The notes under the pieces: generated by a model
What the model saw: the letters and a program-made list of their open reading frames with translations, nothing else
Databases searched by the model: none
Told to the model about the DNA's origin: nothing
Position numbers and translations under genes: made by a program
Shown here: positions 30,486 to 42,348 of the stretch, piece after piece
Layout: every line of letters begins with the position of its first letter
Numbering within the stretch: the first letter of the stretch is position 1
From: Gambelia wislizenii
Lineage: Eukaryota > Chordata > Lepidosauria > Squamata > Crotaphytidae
Direction: 5' to 3'
DNA: 64,000 nt
NCBI GenBank assembly: GCA_030847615.1
Contig: JAUMIR010000001.1
Coordinates: 292,604,187-292,668,186, forward strand

Positions 30486-31476
30486 ATGATGCTGCCCTTG
30501 TTGCCCACACAGAAGCAGCTCTGCAGCGCCTAATATCCTGCTTTGCAACAGCTGCAGAGCTGTTTGGGCTAGAAGTCAACCTGAAGAAAACCGAAGTTCT
30601 TTACCAGCCTGCACCACAGGACGAACACCATCATCCCCACATTGCCGTTGGCAAATCTGTGCTTAAGTCTGTTCAGCAGTTCACCTACCTGGGAAGCATC
30701 ATCTCCTCAGATGCCAAGATTGACAAAGAGATCGATCACAGATTAGCAAAGGCATATAGCACATTTGGAAGACTTTACAAAAGAGTCTGGAGTAACAAAC
30801 ACCTGAGGCGAAGCACAAAAATCAGTGTGTATAGAGCCATTGTACTGTCTATTCTCATTTACGGGTCTGAAACATGGGTCACCTATCGCCAACACTTATG
30901 ACTCCTCGAATGCTTCCATCAGCGCTGTTTACGCACAATCCTAAATATACACTGGAGCGACTATATGACGAATGTTGCTGTCCTTGAGCAAGCAGGGATC
31001 ACCAGCATTGAGGCCATCATATTGAGAACACACCTGCGCTGGGCAGGGCATGTTTCTAGGATGGAGGACCATCGCCTCCCCAAAATAGTACTTTACGGTG
31101 AACTCGCCACGGGTCAGCGTAAGAGGGGCGCTCCAAAAAAGCGATACAAGGACTCCCTGAAACAACATCTCAGGCTCGGCCAAATTGATCACCAACAATG
31201 GTCCACCCTGGCCTCACATCGGGAGGCATGGAGACACACTATTCACAATGCTGCAGCCTTATTTGAGAACTCACGCCAAACAAGTCTTGAAGAGAAACAA
31301 CAATGTAGAAAGAATCACAATGTGGAAACATCACCCAAGGAAACCTTCTGCTGTGCTTTTGGCAACCAGACTTGTCTATCTCGGACTGGCCTTTTTAGTC
31401 ATCAGTGTGCTTGCAGAAAACGCAGGATGAGTCCTTCCTGAATCTTCGTTTGTGAAGAAAAGCGAGAGAAAGAGAG
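30486..31476 (+). pseudogene. Non-LTR retrotransposon RT C-terminus (5'-truncated copy 2)
   Basis: This 991-bp insertion is bounded by perfect 23-bp target duplications. The frame encodes the back half of a LINE reverse transcriptase: LFGLEVNLKKTEVL near 30,565, FTYLGSIISSDAKID near 30,680, then SILIYGSETWVTYRQ, LEQAGITSIEA, LRTHLRWAGHVSRMEDHRLPK and RKRGAPKKRYKDSL, ending in a Cys/His cluster (CAFGNQTCLSRTGLFSH). One stop (TAG/TGA region near 30,898) interrupts it; otherwise it is open. The 3' end is short and A/G-rich with no long tail. It is a 5'-truncated copy made by target-primed reverse transcription. Clade uncertain. Confidence 0.9.
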
Positions 31477-31499
31477 ACTGATCTTCCTCTTACAGGAAC
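31477..31499. repeat. Target-site duplication, right copy
   Basis: Identical to 30,463-30,485. Confidence 0.95.
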
Positions 31500-32610
31500 T
31501 ACTAGAATATCATGGAATTGGCAGACACTTTACTAAAGTAACATAAAAAGCAAGTGTGAGTCTGAAAAGAAGTAGTAGTCAAGATTTGGGTACTAAAACG
31601 CCTGCTGGTTATTTTCTGACTAGGAGAACAATTTCTGTTCTGAAAGGTATTTCCCATCCAAGAGAAAAGGATGCTATCAAGTAACTAAAATGTATTATCC
31701 ATTTCAGATCAATACGTCAAGAGAACCAGTCCATTTCAATTAGACCTTCTTTACTTATATGATAAAGAAAATATTTAGACATCTGAGGAAAATTTAATGA
31801 ACTTTCTTGATACTCTACCCAGCTGCAACAATTCAGAATGTTTAAAAACTTGTAACTAGATAATTTTAGTTCAAGCCAAAATGTGAACTTACTTAAATCC
31901 TTGACCTTGATTTTTCCCTTCATGCTGTAAGGCCACAAATGGATGAATTCCTCTATCAGGCTCTAAAATTTCAATACAGCACGTCTATATCCCCTTTTCA
32001 GGGCACCAGTTTTCAGTAATCACCAGTTTTAAAACAGAAGGGCAACACAAGGAGTTCAATGTGACTATTCTGTCCCTATCATGGCCACCACTCCCACTGA
32101 GTGGCTTTCCATAAACAGTCCCTACTGTTCTGTAGAGCTCGGCAGGTGTCTTACATTTTGTGTACTGATGCTCCTTGCATTTATCCCAAGTGCTTCTTCT
32201 TGCCACAATTTATCTGTTATGACTACTTCTTTTCTGAAAAGTTCTTTCCCACTATCACTAACTTTCAATTCTACTGTATACCCTGGAAGACTGTTAACTA
32301 TTGTCAAACCTGCAATTTCCCTTTCCTTTCAAGAAACTGGACTGCAAATTTCCTTGCTGCAATTGAATATCTTGAGCTGTAGCTCTTGCTCCATCAGCAT
32401 GAGTAACTGAACACACTACCATGAAATATTGTTGTTTCTCTTACAGAATTCAGATGAGTATTGCATACTTTTTGTGAGTATTACATAATATTGAACAGTA
32501 ATGTTAGGGGTTTAAAATCTCTCCCACCAATTGTAATCAAGCAACAAATGAAAATCATATCCAACCCACAAGAGATGTAATTCTTCAAACTTCAAAATGG
32601 GGAACAGGAA
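31500..32610. other. Anonymous DNA
   Basis: I see no gene or repeat family here. Confidence 0.4.
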
Positions 32611-32611
32611 C

Positions 32612-32712
32612 TTTTATATGGTTAATTTTTTAACTATCCTTGTTTTAACTGTTTTAAGCTGCACTGAGTCCCAAACTTGGAAAAAGGTGGAGTATAAATA
32701 TGATGCTGATAC
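32612..32712 (+). mobile_element. L2/CR1-type LINE 3'-tail fragment
   Basis: The text GTTTTAAGCTGCACTGAGTC followed by GGAGTATAAATATGATG resembles the generic 3' end shared by L2-like LINEs and their SINEs. It is short and diverged. Confidence 0.5.
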
Positions 32713-32962
32713 TGTCAAGATTAGTTCTCTCTAGTACTGGGGAGCAGTTTAAATTACCCTCAGTGAAACATTTAACCTATTTTTTTCCCTAGGAGTACAT
32801 CCCTATATTAACGATGAAAAACTGGTATTAGCTTACAGATGTGTGTTTTCCTTTCACCTATTCTCCATTTCTCCACATGTTTGTGTTACAGTCAGGACTG
32901 TCCTTTTCTGCATCACTACATACCTCACTGATTCTATTAACCTTCCTTTCTTTGCTCTGCTT

Positions 32963-33100
32963 CAGTGGTGCACACAACCTGAGGCCCTCCAGGCGTTTTG
33001 GCCTCCAACTCCCATAAGCCTGAGCCAGCTGGTCCAATGATCAGGAATACTGGGAGTTGGAGGCCAAAACATCTGGAGGGCCACAGGTTGTGCACCACTG
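32963..33100. mobile_element. hAT-like palindromic MITE, 138 bp
   Basis: CAGTGGTGCAC at the left and GTGCACCACTG at the right are inverted repeats, and the interior is itself nearly palindromic (GTTTTGGCCTCCAACTCCC against GGGAGTTGGAGGCCAAAAC). The flanking octamers CTCTGCTT and CTCTGTTA match at six of eight positions, consistent with an aged hAT target duplication. Confidence 0.8.
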
Positions 33101-33426
33101 CTCTGTTATAGCACATGTGCATTCCTATTTTTTTTTATTTTATTTTTTTTTTGTTAACAGAGGCCTATATCTCAGTAACAAGTAATTTGTAATTATTTAA
33201 TTAACAGATCTCCCTACAGTCTTTGCCCTTTCCATCATGTCTTGCACTAACACAGCTCTTCACATTCTCATTTGCTGCCATTTTCTTGCACCACCCCATA
33301 CCAGCATTAAATTCACTATTAAGCAAATTGAAGACTTGTCTATGACCTCAAAATATCAAGTATGTGTGTGTGTGTTTCATTGGTGGTGGGGTGGAATAGT
33401 GTCTAACCAGAAACTCAATGGAGATA

Positions 33427-33643
33427 CAGTTGTCCCTCCATATCCACGGATTTAAGTATTCATGGCTTGAAAATATTATTTAAAAAATAATAATCCAAAA
33501 AGCAAACCTTGATTTTGCCATCTTATAATAAGAGACACCATTTTTGTTATGCCATTGCATATAATGGGACTTGAATATTCATGAATTTTGGTATCCATGA
33601 GGGGTCCTGGAACCAAACCCCAGCGACTATGAAGGGACAACTG
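33427..33643 (+). mobile_element. pogo-like MITE, 217 bp
   Basis: Same family as 395-624, with CAGTTGTCCCTCC and GGGACAACTG ends and TA on both sides (33,425-33,426 and 33,644-33,645). Confidence 0.85.
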
Positions 33644-33645
33644 TA

Positions 33646-34696
33646 ATCCTTTTCATAGGAAATGCTGTTATTTCCCATTATTATATAAAAAGTCATCCTT
33701 TTTAATGCTGTTCAGGAGAAGAGGTTCTTAATTGTTGTTGGCTTTTTCCTTATCACTGAAACCTGTGTTGTACTTGTCCTGTCAAGGACCAAAAACATAA
33801 GTATTAAAATTTTGGATCTAAGCTATGATCACTTCAGCCTTCACAATACAAAATCCAGGCCCAGCCCTTATATCATCTCTCTCCTAGCCACCTCAGCCAT
33901 GTCTTATTTTTCATGATTCTACATTCACAAATGTTTCTGCAGCTCCATTTCTCAACTGCCTTCTTTTCCCTTTAGTATCTTACTTCCCACACTCAACATA
34001 CTGATCTGGCTATCTCTCATCTATTCTGCCTTACTTTCTTCATCATAACATGGGCCATATTACCTTTTTTCCTCTTTCCACAATCTGCACAATTACATAT
34101 TTTTCTAAAAAACCTATCTATTATTCCCCTTTCTCTCTCTCTCCAGCACCACCTTCTACAGTATATCTATTTCCTGCTGTCTTTAAGGGCAGAGCCCTAT
34201 TCCTGTCTTCCTCCTTCTTCTCCCTCTGTATTCTTCACTAAGTTCAATTTTTTACTCTACAGGCAGGTCATACCACTGAGACAGAGGTGGGCCCAACAAA
34301 ATGGTGGCTGGCTATAACAAGCTACCTCAGGAAGGAGGGAAGAGACGAGCAAAGTAAATATTTGCCCATCCCCACTTTTGAATTTTGGGGAGGCTGTTGA
34401 TCGGGGTGGGAAATGTGTCGCCTTCTAGATGTTGTTTGACTGCAACTCTCCACCAGTTCTACTCAACATAGCTTCACAAAGATGGTTTCACAGAGATGCT
34501 GGAAAGAGCCAAAAACTATGGATTACTCCTAGAGGGTTGCAATCCATCCGTAAGTCTTCATTGTGCAGACCTCTTCTTGTTTTACACAATTCCAGCTGGG
34601 AGATCAAAGTGTCACATAGCAAATAAACCAGCTACACTACTAATAACTGTTTCAACATGTTAATCATAGCACAAATGTTTCTGGGAAGTTATGTGA
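33646..34696. other. Anonymous DNA with a small hAT-like fragment
   Basis: Pyrimidine-rich at 33,990-34,260. A fragment near 34,385-34,450 (CTTCTAGATGTTGTTTGACTG) resembles the interior of common hAT-type MITEs. No gene is seen. Confidence 0.4.
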
Positions 34697-34698
34697 TA

Positions 34699-34935
34699 CA
34701 GTAGGCCCTCAGTATCTGCTGGATTTGGTTCCAGGTCCCTCCCCACTGTGGATACCAAAATCCATGGGTGCTCAAGTTCCATTATATACAATAGCATAGC
34801 AAAATAGTGTCCCTTATATAAAATGGTGAATAGCAGAGTTGCTTTTTGAAAACCTTCCGCGTGCCCCGAATATTTTCAAGCCATTGGTTGGCTGAATCCA
34901 TGGATGCAGAACCCGTGGATATGGAGGGCTGACTG
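34699..34935. mobile_element. pogo/Tigger-like MITE, GGCCCTC-ended variant
   Basis: Begins CAGTAGGCCCTCAGTATC and ends GATATGGAGGGCTGACTG. TA flanks both sides (34,697-34,698 and 34,936-34,937). The interior matches the general layout of the CAGTTGTCCCTCC family but it is a separate subfamily, resembling mammalian MER2-type repeats from memory. Confidence 0.8.
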
Positions 34936-34937
34936 TA

Positions 34938-35857
34938 TTAGGTGTGCATAGTGAACTTGTAGAACAGAGCCTTTAAAGGAACAACATGGATTGCACTCTC
35001 CCAAAAGCACTTTTCTTGAAACACAACTGTACAGTGCTATTACAAAGGGTCATTGCTATCTTCTTACATGCTTAAAACAAGATTAAGATTTGAGAGATAT
35101 CTTTGGAGGAAGAATTCCTGTCCCCACTATAGTAACAGTGAACTCCCAGCTATTTCACTTTACTGCATATGGAAGAAGGGACTGAGAGTTCTAGCGATCA
35201 TTTTGTTTTATTTATTAGGTCTACTATGAAATCTAAAAACCTCTAGAATAAATACAAAATGATTTGTCCTATTACAGATTACTACAACTATTTCCTAACA
35301 GTGCATTTCACCTTTCAGCCCAAAAACATCTTTCTGGATTGCTCTTAAAAATCTGATTTTGAGACCACTTTCCTCAAGCATTCTTGAGGAAATGCTACTA
35401 CTTTATTTGTCATAACAGTAGGAATTCACTTTATTACTTGAATCATAGTACCTAAACAGCAATAAAAAGAGCCAGTCATTTAAAATGGTGCTTGAAACTT
35501 CAGAAGAAAGGTACTCCATTTTCTACAGAACATATAAATATACTCTATCGCAAGGAATGTGGTTGTGGCATCAGAAAGACAATAGAGATGGGCTCATCAA
35601 AAAATAAAAGGGAAGTGGAAGGAGGTGAATTTGAGGCTATATGCCAGAGGTAAATGGTGGTACTGCGGTGGCTTGATATAGAAAGTAGGGTTTGTTGACT
35701 TTTGAGGTAGTTACGAGATGTGCAAGTATGAATGCCACCTCAGTCTTGCAAGCTGTGGAACCACTGGAGCATCAGCAGAGAATGGGGTAAAGAAAGTTCA
35801 GATCACCCAAAATCATTTGGGTAAGGAAAGGAGTTGGGCATACAGATACAGATAATT
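34938..35857. other. Anonymous DNA
   Basis: I see no gene or repeat family here. Confidence 0.4.
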
Positions 35858-35869
35858 ATAAAAAGGATT

Positions 35870-36095
35870 GTTGTTGTTGTGTGCCTTTCCACGTCATTTC
35901 TGACTAAGGTGAACCTATCACTGGGTTTCTTTGGCCAGGTTTTGGTCAGAGGGGGTTTGCCATTGCCTTCCTGTAAGGCTGAGAGTGTGACCTGCTGAAG
36001 GTCCCCCAGTGGGTTTCCACCGCCGAGCAGGAATTTGAACCCTGGTCTCCAGAGCCCAAGTCAAACACTCAAACCTCTACACCACGCTGGCTCTC
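35870..36095 (-). mobile_element. tRNA-derived SINE with BovB-like tail
   Basis: Read on the minus strand it starts AGAGCCAGCGTGGTGTAG, continues through A/B-box-like promoter text (…GGTTCAAATTCC…) and ends ...ACGTGGAAAGGCACACAACA with an ACA-type tail. Perfect 12-bp target duplications ATAAAAAGGATT lie at 35,858-35,869 and 36,096-36,107. The structure fits the squamate (Sauria-type) SINE group. Confidence 0.9.
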
Positions 36096-36107
36096 ATAAA
36101 AAGGATT

Positions 36108-39100
36108 ACAGTGCTTAAATATATTGGTAACCAGTGTAGTACAGGAAACGTCATGATTCCAGGTTTCCTGCACCACGCTCTAAAATATATTTTAATCTCA
36201 TTTCAATATAACTCAACAGCAGCCTTTATTCAGATAGGAAGAGTGTGCCGTCTGCCAAATCATTAGCTTCACAATCATAATTCTATATAAGTCTTACAAA
36301 GCATTTTCCTGAATAAGCTAGTCCACACATTCTTCTTCCACAGGTACAACACTAGTGCACCAGCTATAAAGCATTAAATGTTTTTAAAGGTACCCAGAAA
36401 GAATTAATTTTGAATAAACTAAGTAAGGGAATTATACCATATTGTTAGTAAAACTGCACAACCCTAAGTATACCAAAATACAAAATCTGTTTTCATGTCC
36501 TTAAAAAAGTATACATCGCTCATAAAACAGTATTTAGCATACACAACTGCAGGTCCTTCAAAACTTGGAAATATAACCACTTTATCAAAGCAACAGCAAT
36601 ACCTGTTTTGATGCAAGTTATAATACAATTTCTAAAATGCTTATAAGCAGGTAACTTACAATTAAATGTAATAGCCAAATCACCGTGTCCTGTTTGCAAG
36701 AAGTGCCCCAAACATGTCAGAACAGCCATCTATGTGATATGCTGTGGGACTTGCTTTGGCAGCCACCAGTACAATTTCTTTACCTAAGGACTATAATTAC
36801 TTCCTTTCATCTGGAAGGAGGGAAAAAGCCAAACAGAAAACAACTACTTTTTAATCATGTTCAGACATGCACATTTCAACCTACAGTTGAACTACTTTGG
36901 TCCAAACTTTTAAACATATTTTGTCTTCCCCAACCCACCTCTTGGCTCAAGCCTCTTCCTCACAAGTATCAAGTTAACCAGTTTTGGCAGCTTGAATAGA
37001 TGAATAGACCAAATACATGGTACTACTAGACATAAATCTAGGCAAAGACATGTTCGCAATTGTTATGTCCCACTGGCCTTCTGTGTTGTTTCAAATGGTA
37101 ATTGACACGCCCAGTAATTTAACAGTACCAGACAGTTCCCTCTGCCCCATCTCGGATAAAACACTGCTTCTCTGTTCTTTAATCTGATGGACATTATATG
37201 GGTGTACACGGAGCTCAGTACTGCTAAGAAGCAAATCTCTTTCTAATGTTCCATAGGAAGACATCTCTAGATTATATAGTGTTCCATGTAAAAATATATA
37301 TTGCAAAACACTCCTTAATGCCATACAGATTTAATGTGTTTCCTCTGATCCATCCTTTTATCATCTCCTACAGTTTTCCCAATACTCAGTTTCCATCGCT
37401 GTGCTTTCAAATGTGTATCAAAATGCTTCAGCACTAAAGGGGAGGGGGAATGCCTGAATAAGGTGACACAACCCTTCCCCAATACATTTGAAAGAGATTG
37501 AGATATTAAACCCTAGCCTTGCCCAACAGAGACAGACCAGACCTATTATCCACACACCACCGCTATGAGGGCCTTCAAAACTGGTCTTCCAGGAGAGTGA
37601 TGCGACTAGACTTTAACCTGCCCTGTGCAATGCTGTGCTCAGAGCACACAGTTCTTATACTGCTCCCACATTTAATCATTCTCTGCAGCATGCAGGCAGA
37701 GAGGTTTCCTACTGGATAGATGGTCCAATGACCTTTGGCTGTTAGAGAGCTGGGTAAGGAGCAATCTGTTGCAGCAGACTTCCTAGGCATTCCTCGCATT
37801 CCTGCACTATCTGAAAGCTCCAGGAACAAACAACAGTGTCCTCCTCCCACACACAGGCACACACCTGCCTTCTCATTTGCCCAGAGTGCCAACAGCTTCC
37901 GTCCATACACACCACACCGTCTGTCGCACTCCTCAAACATGCAGCCAAAAAGGCTGGCAGCCACTGCTGCTACTGCCCCCTCCCCATCTCCCCACTACAG
38001 GGTGATTGCAGAGGGACAGGAGTTGTGGGTCTGCTACCGAGGAAACCCAGGGCAGGGAGAAAGAAAGAGGAAGAGAAAGGGAGGAAGAAACACCCCCACA
38101 GGCTCTTTGTGGATTCCCTTCTCCAACCTGGCTGCAAGTGGTTCTAACAAGCAAATGGGAGAAATACAAGATGGGGGCGAGGTCGAGTGAGGAGAGACTC
38201 TGCAGGTTAAGAAAGAAGGATTTAGAGGGCCAAGACTGGGAAGGGAGAACTGCCAGTTTAACCAGGAAAATGAGAGGAAGGGTAGTGGCTTTTTGCAAGG
38301 CTGAAGCAGCAGGAAGAAATGTCTACAATGACAACACAGGAAAGGCAGAGGGAAAGGAAAGGAAAGGGAATTGTCAGGATTTGAGAGACATGAAAAAGGC
38401 ATGGGAAAGGACTGAAGGGGTTTATGCAGACAACCATGAAGTGAGATCTTACTGAGGCTCAAGGAATGGCGGGGGGGGGGAGTACAGAGGAGAAAAGAGA
38501 TAACTAAAAGGCAATATTAATTGCAGGATAAGGAGTGAAAAGCTTTGTAGACATTAAAGGGCATCTTTTTTGACAAGAGGCTAAAAATAAAAAGGTAAGG
38601 AATTTTTAAAAAGGTGATGTTCATGGAGTGAAGGACATTGGGTAAGGCTCTTGTATGAGAAAGAATAGGAAGTTAAAATGAGAGAATAAGAATTTTAGGA
38701 GATAAATATCTTGAGATGATGGGGGGCATTTATTTCTGGACAAATGAAAAATTAAGAGATCCCCTTGTGTGGAAAGCTATTTTCTATTAAAGACTCCTAG
38801 GGCACTGTGTAGAAAGGCACCTATTTAAATCAGGAAGCCAAACTATGCAAGAAAGGGCAAAGGAGACAAGTAATAAAAGAAGGTGGCAGAATCTGCATAA
38901 AGGAAGTTGTTACACGAAAAAGGAGGAGAACTGAGGTGGAGCCTGCTTGCCAAAATGGAAAATAAAAAATAGGAAACTGATGGGGAAGGGCACCCTGAGG
39001 GTAAAAGGGAAGGAAGAGTTGTTGAAACACGAATATTTTAGGATGGAAAGATAAAGAAGGCAGAAGTATTTTTTTTGGGGGGGGGACATATAAGCCAACG

Positions 39101-39490
39101 AGAAAGGTTACTTAGAGGGTAAATGCTAAGATCTTTGTGGGGAGGGAGAATGAAGGAAAGGAGGCAAGATAAGCAGCGATGTTCTTAAGCACAGGAGAGG
39201 CTGAATAAGCGATGGAGGTGTCGGTGGCCAAACGAAGGAGAGCAGACACATTTATCACCAGGAGAGGCTCTTTATGGAGCCTGGCAAGTTTTTAAAAAGG
39301 GGAAGGGGCGTCTTGGGTGGATGGGGGGGGGGGCTTCAGAGCAATCCTCCTGCCTCTTCCTCCCCCCCCTCTCCCTCAAATTGTTGAAACGGGTGAGGGT
39401 GGTTGGTAAGTTGCCTCAGAGGGAAGCAAGGAGGCAGAAAAAAGGAGGGAAGGGAAGAGAGATGGATGGACGGAGAGTATTGGAGAGAGT
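36108..39490. other. Anonymous DNA, purine-rich in its right half
   Basis: No repeat family or credible exon was recognised. From about 38,000 to 39,480 the plus strand is strongly A/G-rich, which produces many spurious open frames. It lies upstream of the CpG island. Confidence 0.4.
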
Positions 39491-39496
39491 TTGGAC

Positions 39497-39896
39497 CTGG
39501 GTTTCTCAACCAGGGTCCCACCAAGAGCTAGCCAGGGCTTAGCCTTTCTCAGTCTTTTCACCCTGGTGGAACCACTTTTGAAACCATGCCTGGCTCTCAG
39601 GGAACCCCCTCCCTAAGAATTATTATTTATTTTTTATTGTATTTATTTAGTTATTTATACCCCGCTCTTCAGCCGCAAGGCTATCAGAGCGCTTTACAAA
39701 CTGTTTCAAGCAATAGCAGTTTACACATCCACACTGCAATAAGCAGCTTCCAATGGGTGTTAGCTCATTATATCCGCAGCTCAAAAAAAATAAAAAATAA
39801 GTTTATTTTTCTCCCACCTCACCAACAATCTCAATATCTCGGGGAACCCCTAGCAGCCTCTTAGGGAATCCAGGGAACCTTGGTTGAGAAACCCTG
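39497..39896. mobile_element. hAT-like element with an inserted LINE tail
   Basis: GGGTTTCTCAACCAGGG at the left pairs with CTTGGTTGAGAAACCCTG at the right. The interior is split at about 39,620-39,745 by a minus-strand LINE-type tail (TTATACCCCGCTCTTCAGCC). No 8-bp target duplication is recognisable. Confidence 0.65.
39620..39745 (-). mobile_element. LINE/SINE 3'-tail fragment
   Basis: TATTTATACCCCGCTCTTCA and GGCTATCAGAGCGCTTTACA are shared with 40,862-40,985. On the minus strand this reads as the generic ...AAGAGCGGGGTATAAATA tail of L2-like elements. Confidence 0.7.
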
Positions 39897-39984
39897 TGCT
39901 TTGAGGGAGGGAGGTTTCCGTGAGATAGTGAGACCATTTTTGTTTGAGCTGATCATAATGATATTTTATAAAGATTTTTTTTTT

Positions 39985-40830
39985 TTTTAGGCGGAGATTG
40001 CCTGAGACCTGAACGTGGTTGGCTCCAAGGCTTCTTCCACCAGGTAAAAAGCTTGAGAAAGGCGCCTGGCGGGGAGGCGGAGCAGCCCGAGAGGGGGGAT
40101 CAAGAGACCCACCTGGCCCCGCTCTTTTCCCAGGGGGTGCAATCCCAACCACGCCGCGGTCGCCCTTCTCCCCCTCCGCAGCGCTGGGTGCCCAGCCGAG
40201 CCCTGCCCGTCCCTCCCTCCTCCTCCGTCTCCGCTCACTCACCGCGTCTCAGGGAGAGGGAGAAAGAAGGGCGCCCCGCCACCGGGGGGGGGTCTCCGTG
40301 GGCGCGGAGGGGCCGCAGCCTCCCCGCCGGGAAGGGCCCTCTACCCCGGGCTGTCCATGGTCGCGGCGCTACCGTGCCACCGCCGAGGAGCACCAGAATC
40401 CGCCTCCTCCTCCTCCTCCTCCCGCCCTTCCTCCCTTCCCCGGCTGGCTCTGCCCGCCCGCCCCTCGGTGGTTCCTCCTCCTCCTCCTCCCTCCCGGCCC
40501 TTCGCGAGACGTCAACAAGGCGCCCTGCCTCCGTGCTTCTCCCTGATTGGAAGAGCGCGCCGCGAGGGGGCTCGCTATTGGCCCGCGCTCTGGTATTGAA
40601 CTGGCCAATGGCGGCGGCAGCTAAGGTTGCTACGGTTACCGATGCTGTGGAGAGGCCGGCGGAGGAGGAGAAGGGAGCTGCAGTTGGTTCAGGTCAGGCG
40701 GGGAGGGAGGAGGGTGCGTGTTGGGTCCCACCACCACCGCTGTGTATCTGTGGGAGAGGGGCTCGGAGGGAGGTAAATAATAACACCAGGGAGAGCGGGG
40801 GTCGTGACCACTAGCTTTGGGGACAGGAGT
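39985..40830. promoter_or_regulatory. CpG island, probable host promoter
   Basis: This interval is strongly GC-rich with many undepleted CpG dinucleotides, in contrast to the AT-rich, CpG-poor flanks. It is not a repeat array. In 40,500-40,620 it carries a CRE-like GACGTCAA (about 40,508), three CCAAT-type boxes (ATTGG at 40,546 and 40,577, CCAAT at 40,605) and CAATGGCGGC, a YY1-like context over a start codon. There is no TATA box. Direction cannot be fixed from sequence alone and it may be bidirectional. GGA/TCC-rich tracts near 40,400-40,500 are low-complexity. Confidence 0.75.
40608..40692 (+). CDS. Candidate first coding exon of a host gene (unrecognised)
   Basis: An ATG at 40,608 in the context GCCAATGGCGG opens a 28-codon frame, MAAAAKVATVTDAVERP then an acidic stretch EEEKGAAVGS. 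It runs into a possible 5' splice site, TTCAG followed by GTCAGG, at 40,692/40,693, leaving phase 1. Alanine-rich starts on ATGGCGGCGGC are common at CpG-island promoters. I do not recognise the protein. The frame stays open past the donor to about 40,814, so splicing is not proven. Confidence 0.35.
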
Positions 40831-40849
40831 AAACTTGTGTCCAATTTAC

Positions 40850-40990
40850 TCACATTTTTACTTATTTATTTATTAGCTATTTATACCCCGCTCTTCAGCC
40901 ACAAGGCTATCAGAGCGGCTTACAAATTGTTAAGCAATAGCAATTTAAACATCTACACTGCCTTAAGCAGTTTCCAATGTGTAAAAAAAT
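40850..40990 (-). mobile_element. LINE/SINE 3'-tail fragment
   Basis: Same family as 39,620-39,745, sharing TTTATACCCCGCTCTTCAGC and GGCTTACAAATTGTTAAGC. Confidence 0.7.
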
Positions 40991-41191
40991 AAAAATAAAA
41001 TAATTTACTCACATGCTTTCCATGCAGCTTACTCTCAGAAAAGTGCACGTGGAATTGCAGCCTAAAACCACACAGGCACCATACTTTATATATATTCATA
41101 TATTTTTTTTTCTTTTCTTGGAATATTTCTTCTGTGGCTCATGATTTTCTTTGCAAACAGCCATCTTAGTAAAAACTATACTGTATAAGTA

Positions 41192-41585
41192 CAGTGGTTC
41201 TTAACCTTTCCTTTATCAGGGACCCCCTTTAAATATATTTTGTTGCCATGGTCCCCCCAAGACTTAACTCAAAATTTAAAACCCTAATAATAGTAATACG
41301 ACGTCATAGCAGTAATAATACATTTACACCATCCATTAAACCTTCCTTCAAAGGCACTGGGGGGGAGGGGAGGCTTTTCTCCTGCTTCTTCCTGCAAGTT
41401 TGTGGCTGGAGTGGATTGAATGGCAATGCGCAGGCCCAGCCAGCCAGCCTTTGCCTTGGCTCCTGTCACATGGCCACTCCACTGCAGGGAGTAGGTGGGC
41501 CAAGCAGCCTTCAAGCCTTCACAGACCCCCTGTGAGGATATCATGGACCCCTGGGGGTCCCCGGACCACAGGTTAAGAACCACTG
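41192..41585. mobile_element. hAT-like element, 394 bp
   Basis: CAGTGGTTCTTAACCT at the left is matched by AGGTTAAGAACCACTG at the right, a 16-bp perfect TIR of the type found in Charlie/MER5-like hAT elements. The flanking octamers do not match, so the duplication has decayed. Confidence 0.8.
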
Positions 41586-41684
41586 TTCTATATAATGCAT
41601 ATTTTTCTTCTCTTGGAATATTTCTTCTATAGACAATTCTTTTCTTTGCAAATGGCCATGTTATAATCTAGTTGTACAAATGAT

Positions 41685-41711
41685 TATATATATATATATA
41701 TATATATATAT
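41685..41711. repeat. (TA)n microsatellite
   Basis: About 13 uninterrupted TA dinucleotides. Confidence 0.95.
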
Positions 41712-42069
41712 GAAGAGTAAACTTTAATTTTTTGGGCTTTTCTTTAGCTGCTAATAACATTTATCTGATTACTCCCGGTATAGAATTATAGGGATGCTGA
41801 ATAGTTAAGATTACTGAACTTGGATTAGTTACCCCTTGAACTGTTGTGAGATTCTTGATTAGTGTCCTTGTGATGTAATAAAAGAATGTACTTCCTGTGC
41901 CCCTCATCTTTAGGCCTTTCATTTTGTGCTTCTAGGAGTCATAGGAATGACTGGCTGTGTTGCTAAGAGGTGGTAGTTATTCTAGTGGTAGTTACTCTAC
42001 ATAATTAATAGAGGACCTGTGTTACATACAGGGCTGACATTATATGCTTTTCCCGTCCTTATCTTCTAG

Positions 42070-42099
42070 GAACAGTTTTTTATACCTCACTTGTCCCTG
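42070..42099 (+). other. Candidate 30-nt micro-exon
   Basis: A pyrimidine-rich tract ending TTATCTTCTAG precedes 30 nt, then GTAAAT. Joined in phase to the candidate first exon it would read GTVFYTSLVP and keep the same phase. This could be chance; no homologue is recognised. Confidence 0.2.
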
Positions 42100-42348
42100 G
42101 TAAATGATTATATATACAGTATTTCTCCCTCCCACAAATTTTGGAGATGTTGTTTTTAAAAGTAGCAGTGAGTACACACAGTTGTGGAAGCCCTATTCTT
42201 GATGTTTTATCATCTCTAAAAGTTAATCACGGAGCAAAGAGAAATTACTTTGTTGCTAATGGAGTTGCAGTTTTATTGCCTGGGTTTCACAACTCTCCTA
42301 GTTCCCACATGGCCAGAGAGGGGCGCAACCTCTGCCTGCATTGATATA

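Noticed and set aside
29143..30489. Overlapping long open frames on both strands (up to about 258 codons)
   Set aside because: They fall inside the 149-bp GC-rich tandem repeat, occur in nearly every frame, and 149 is not a multiple of three, so the same unit is read in rotating frames. They are repeat artefacts.
35870..36095. tRNA gene
   Set aside because: The tRNA-like promoter text is the head of a SINE. The region continues into a BovB-like tail, lacks a full cloverleaf and has SINE target duplications.
37735..38455. Purine-rich open frames of up to about 151 codons
   Set aside because: They are low-complexity K/R/E/G-rich translations of an A/G-rich tract, mirrored by frames on the other strand, without domains or splice support.
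40019..40814. Long proline/alanine/serine-rich frames of 175-253 codons in the CpG island
   Set aside because: High GC opens all frames there. Only the short ATG frame at 40,608 has promoter-compatible context.
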